Below are positions 58,201 through 61,100 of a stretch of DNA of 61,100 bases, piece by piece (within the stretch, counting starts at the first letter, position 1; the number at the start of each line of letters is the position of its first letter). A model generated the notes under the pieces. The model saw only the letters and a list, made by a program, of their open reading frames with translations, searched no databases and was not told the origin of the DNA. The DNA is taken from assembly GCA_905178155.1 (NCBI GenBank), contig CAJINV010000015.1, positions 1,112,142 to 1,173,241 on the forward strand. The letters are read 5' to 3'. Source of the stretch: Amoebophrya sp. A120. Taxonomy: Eukaryota > Sar > Dinophyceae > Syndiniales > Amoebophryaceae. The position numbers were made by a program, and so were the translations under genes.

Positions 58201-61100
58201 GTAAGGTCGAGTTCCCGGGGACCGCCTCTTGTGCCGCTTCCACCTTGATTTTCCATTCCTTATTCTTTTCCTCCAGCACCGCGGGGTCGCAGAACCCCGC
58301 GACGTGGGAAAGCGTGTTGAGGTTCTCGTCCCGTGTATCGGACCGGACCTCCGCCGTGTCTTCGTTCCCGTTGATCGACACGACGATCTCGTAATTTTCG
58401 TTTTTCAACCAGCAATACTGTCCGTGGTAGTGGAAGGCCTTGCAGCCGCCCGTGGTGTCCTTTATGTCCGCGGAGACGAACCTTTCACACCGGTGCTGGC
58501 AGTTCCTCGCAGTTTCCGTCATTTGCCCATTCCTGCCCGGCTTGACAAACGCGCTGTCGGGTAAATTTCCCTTAAGCAGCGCCGTGCCCTCCAGATAGGA
58601 GCAAGACCGGACCTTCTTCCCGACGGTCGCTTGGTACGCGGCTTCGGCAGAATCCAGTTGCTGCTGCTGCTGCTGGGCGGGCGTTGTTGTACTTGGCTCT
58701 TCCGATTTCTGATTCTTTTCACGCTGTTCTTTCGATCGCTGCGACGTGCTCGCTTCACTTTCTTCAAGGTGACGCTGCGCTTCGCTTTGCCGCTCGTGTA
58801 GTTCTTGCATTTTTTTCTTGTCCTCAGTTGTCACAAAGGCAGATTGGTCGTGTGACAATCCTTGCGCTGCAGTGCTATTCCCCATCCTGCCGGCTGCATC
58901 ATCCTCTAGTTGGTTGCGGTGGTTGTGCAACTGCACTTCCGTGACCACACTGGTGGCATGATCATGACTGGCGGTGTTGTTCAACATGATTTTTCGGTGG
59001 TGCTTTCCGGTGTTGGCATCAACATCAAGCGGTGCTGATGATGTTGCTTCCCCTATTTCTTGTTCCGTTTTCGTGGTCAAATTTTCCTCCTGCTGCGAAA
59101 AGCTGCTGCCGCTAGAACTAAGCATATCTCTTCTTTCTCTCACCGCAATCGCTTTTTATTGAGAGGAAAAATCACCCCTCCCCATATTGAAAACGCATTC
59201 GTCTGAAAATTTGTGATGCAGATTTGAGGCCACAAATCCCGTCTGTCTTGCAAGAAGGCAAAGCCAGAGAGTCCGCCGCGTCATGCCGGCGGTTTGTGAT
59301 GCTCTTGGGCTTACAGAGCCGACATCTGTCACGCTAGTCCCCTACGTCAAAACCCCTCGAACCAGGCTTGGCATATGCCTGCAGTCTTCCCCAGCAAGAC
59401 AGACCTGATTTGTGTACGCAAATCGAGCATCAGAAACTTCGTTTCGATATGGGGAGGGGGGATTTTTCCCTTTGATACTTTTCGCTGCTCCTTCAGAAAC
59501 GTTCTCCACGACTGCATCGTGTTCTTCACGTTTGCTTTCCCCCAAGCGCCGAAACTTGCTAAGCTAGAAGTACCAGCCCACATCCTTCTGGTCGGGCCGG
59601 TGACCTCTGTGCTCCTGTCAGCCGAATTTAGGACTTTCGCCTGAGCTTCCTGCATATCAACTGTAAGAATGTCTGGGTCTGGAAGAATGCAAGTTTGTCA
59701 TGCTGATTTTGGATTCTAAAAAAATCTGTATTGCATGAGCAGCAAAGGGAGTCCAAGTTTTGCTACACGGGAAGAGCATTTGTCATGCGGTATGGGCATC
59801 AGGAAGCCCTCACAAAATCTGTGATGCTAGGGCATGCATCACAGACATCAGGAGTCATGCAAAATGTGCATGACAAACCTGGCAATCTTCCAGACCCAGA
59901 GATTTTTACATTTGATACTGCACTTTTTGCACGAACGAGCTGGCACTAGAGATTATCGAAGCTCTCTTGACCTCGGTCTCCTCTGCTATCGCCCCCGCCC
60001 CGTATCCACTGCAAAAATATCGCACTCGTATAAATGCATTACAAATTTCCTCAGCATGAGAAATAAATATAAAATTTGTAATGCGAATTTACCTTAAGGA
60101 AAAGATGTGTAATGCATGATTGCAATACGAATACGATACGTTTGCACAGGATACCCCGCCCTCCAGCACGATTTCCCGGCCCCCCAGCTGCCGCAGGTTT
60201 ACCTGCCGCATGGAAGCGAACGAAGCGAGCGACACCGCCGGGCAATATCCCAGAGAAAAAAGCAGGCTGTAATGCAAAAATGATTACACAGAAAAATCTG
60301 TCATGGGCGGCCCTATAGCTTGCTGTTTAGGCTACGCAATGCAGATTTTTTACTGTATGCATTTTTGCATTACAAATGTGACCTGCCTGCTTTTTTCTGT
60401 GTGATAGGCAACCGCCGTAGATCAAGATCGGGCTAGTGCCGTAGTCTTGCTCGCTGAAGCGGGTCAAGAGCCAGGGGATTTCCAGAATTTTCGCCACGTT
60501 GCGCTCTTCAGCTGTGAACGTGTCCGCGTGGAGGTCAGCGTCTTTATGTTCCTGCTCAGCCTCTTTACTATTAGTTTCCATCGGTTTTATCGCCGCGTTA
60601 CATGGATTGTAAAAATGTCTGGGTCTGGAAGATTAGCACTTGCAATGCTAGCTTTCCATACCTAGAAAATCTGTATTGCATAACTAACAAAAGTCGCAGC
60701 CTCTTCTGTCATGCAAAAACGCAGTTTCTCATGCGCATTGCCTATGAGAAAGCGTTTTGGGAAGTTGTCATGCCGGACTGCATTCGGAAGTGTTTTCATC
60801 ATGCACATTTTAGCATCACAAGTTTCCAGACTCAGACATTTTTACATTTGATACGTTAGCATCTGCAGCAACGACATCTCTCCGCGCATTGCTCTCTATC
60901 GACAAGTGTTCATAGAGCATGTGGTGGACCTTATCAAGTGTAAAAGTGTCTGGGTCTGGAAGAATCCAACTTGTCATGCTGATTTTGGATTCTAAAAAAA
61001 TCTGTATTGCATGAGCAGCAAAGAGAGTCCAAGTTTTGCTACACGGAAAGAGCATTTGTCATGCGGTATAGGCATCAGGAAGCCCTCACAAAATCTGTGA
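49294..61100 (-). CDS. Large mosaic membrane protein with PAN/apple-like domain (5' end beyond window)
   Basis: More than 1,800 residues in view. Exons: 60931-60854, 60600-60407, 60245-60154, 60002-59918, 59654-59478, 59156-58065, 57796-57174, 56910-56875, 56586-55689, 53304-53253, 52990-51751, 51489-51444, 51292-50416, 49347-49294. Order: acidic region (FTAEERNVAKILEIPWLLTRF); Q/S/E-rich linker; an apple-like segment with CSYLEGTALLKGN, CQHRCERF and CKAFHYHGQYCWLKN; cysteine-rich block (CQHGGSKCNFC, CCRHGVTEGAC, CFESGDKECQMGGFCDKC); WNSGRIGNCDGKIGGCHRHEC; a glycine/methionine patch; PQVSLFVQCADRY-like domain (KVSLFVQCADRYMAES); long S/T/Q-rich region; one membrane span (GWLVFVIVLIVLLVAGLGL); a Y/W-rich then basic tail ending FEEMCAQQ. 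PAN domains bind carbohydrate or protein, so a surface or secretory-organelle receptor is plausible. I do not recognise the whole architecture. All introns seen are introners. Confidence 0.75.
49348..50415. mobile_element. Introner, family A, 1.07 kb, with nested GC-rich element
   Basis: TATCAACTG...TTTGATA; perfect CTGGC repeats. The insert 49557-50360 interrupts the usual GCATGATT...TTTAGCATGAC part of the body. Confidence 0.93.
49557..50360. repeat. GC-rich nested element, copy 2
   Basis: Same start (ACCAGCCATGCTCCGGCTG) and end (GCATGAATATAATAGATAG) as 41116-41946, with a different number of GCGAGAGGGTG units (about 49795-49885). Confidence 0.88.
51293..51443. mobile_element. Introner, family B
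   Basis: TATGCAGTGC...CAGGATA; perfect TCATC repeats. Confidence 0.93.
51490..51750. mobile_element. Introner, family A
   Basis: TATCAAGTG...ATGCATA; perfect CTTGG repeats; a 46-bp exon separates it from 51293-51443. Confidence 0.93.
52991..53252. mobile_element. Introner, family A
   Basis: TATGAAGTG...TTTGATA; perfect CGATC repeats. Confidence 0.93.
53555..53720. repeat. ACCCCAGACAC minisatellite
   Basis: Repeated ACATACCCC/AGACACACCCC units, some extended by GGCAGACTTTCGG, leading into the satellite array. Confidence 0.85.
53770..55290. repeat. GC-rich satellite array, about 16 units of ~90-100 bp
   Basis: Units begin CCGTGCGGCCAAGGGGCGAA and contain the palindromic GGGGACTCGGTCCCC and CCTAGGCC/GGCCTAGGGG. 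Unit starts near 53770, 53868, 53957, 54049, then irregularly to 55204. ORFs read through it on both strands are repeat artefacts. Confidence 0.92.
56587..56874. mobile_element. Introner, family C
   Basis: TATCCTCAGTAAAAACGTCC...TGAGGATA; perfect TTCGT repeats. Confidence 0.93.
56911..57173. mobile_element. Introner, family A
   Basis: CATCAAATG...ATGCATA; repeats TTGCC/TTACC; terminal T changed to C. Only a 36-bp exon separates it from 56587-56874. Confidence 0.88.
57797..58064. mobile_element. Introner, family A
   Basis: TATCAAATG...TTTGATA; perfect GGGGG repeats. Confidence 0.92.
59157..59477. mobile_element. Introner, family D
   Basis: TATTGAGAGG...TTTGATA; perfect CTTTT repeats; same orientation as 16501. 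Confidence 0.92.
59655..59917. mobile_element. Introner, family A
   Basis: TATCAACTG...TTTGATA; perfect CTGCA repeats. Confidence 0.93.
60003..60153. mobile_element. Introner, family B
   Basis: TATCCACTGC...CAGGATA; perfect CCCCG repeats. Confidence 0.93.
60246..60406. mobile_element. Introner, family I
   Basis: TATCCCAGAG...GTGATA with AGAAAAAAGCAGGC and GCCTGCTTTTTTCT arms; perfect GGCAA repeats. Confidence 0.92.
60601..60853. mobile_element. Introner, family A
   Basis: CATGGATTG...TTTGATA; perfect CGTTA repeats. Body is the reverse of the element at 1361. Confidence 0.92.
60932..61100. mobile_element. Introner, family A, cut by window end
   Basis: TATCAAGTG with TGTCTGGGTCTGG core; very similar to 59655-59917 as far as visible; right end outside. 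Confidence 0.85.

Noticed and set aside
1-61100. CRISPR array or IS-element interpretation of the regular repeats
   Set aside because: Repeats have paired inverted arms, variable spacing and lie inside exons of eukaryotic genes; no cas or bacterial genes.
1-61100. Dinoflagellate spliced-leader gene
   Set aside because: No match to the known spliced-leader sequence was seen on either strand.

Overview
This window looks like nuclear DNA of a compact, intron-rich protist, most likely a parasitic syndinean dinoflagellate of the Amoebophrya type. Three things point there: all nine genes I can support lie on the minus strand (a unidirectional cluster), intergenic gaps are mostly 1-3.5 kb, and eight of the nine genes are cut into short exons by repeated, non-GT-AG introns. 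Repeated introns with non-canonical splice sites ('introners') are known from Amoebophrya. The species assignment is inference; a BLAST of the window would settle it.

Layout from left to right, all genes read right to left: phosphoglycerate kinase (5' half, 1-2527); a very long low-complexity protein with an RS/RD patch and tandem WW domains (3647-12851); a 3.5-kb gap; a shorter paralogue of that WW protein (16380-19428); a vacuolar-sorting-receptor-like type I membrane protein with PA domain and a tail YxPL motif (20500-28367); a small secreted lysine-repeat protein broken by a G14 run (30283-30728); a small basic alpha-helical protein (32178-33222); the spliceosomal U-box cyclophilin PPIL2 (34408-39098); a P2X-type ATP-gated channel (40204-48188); and a large mosaic membrane protein with a PAN/apple-like domain, whose 5' end lies beyond the window (49294-61100).

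The main signal is the introner system. I count 70 copies in at least ten sequence families in 61 kb. Each copy is bounded by TAT...ATA, carries terminal inverted repeats, and sits between two copies of a 5-bp direct repeat (49 perfect, 13 with one mismatch, by hand count). Removing element plus one 5-bp copy restores the reading frame of recognisable proteins. The elements have no coding capacity, occur in either orientation, and share internal GCAT(G/T)ACA motifs across families. They are therefore DNA-transposon-like (MITE-like) units that are also introns. A minority of ordinary GT-AG introns coexist with them.

Several introners have themselves been invaded: a 0.5-kb insert with 7-bp duplication in PGK, two copies of a ~0.8-kb GC-rich element in P2X and in the PAN gene, a 3.6-kb composite repeat in P2X, and a ~95-bp satellite array in the PAN gene. 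Two further introns are flanked by long exon-derived direct repeats (38 and 35 bp), which suggests a second route of intron gain. No tRNA, rRNA, CRISPR array or transposase gene was recognised.
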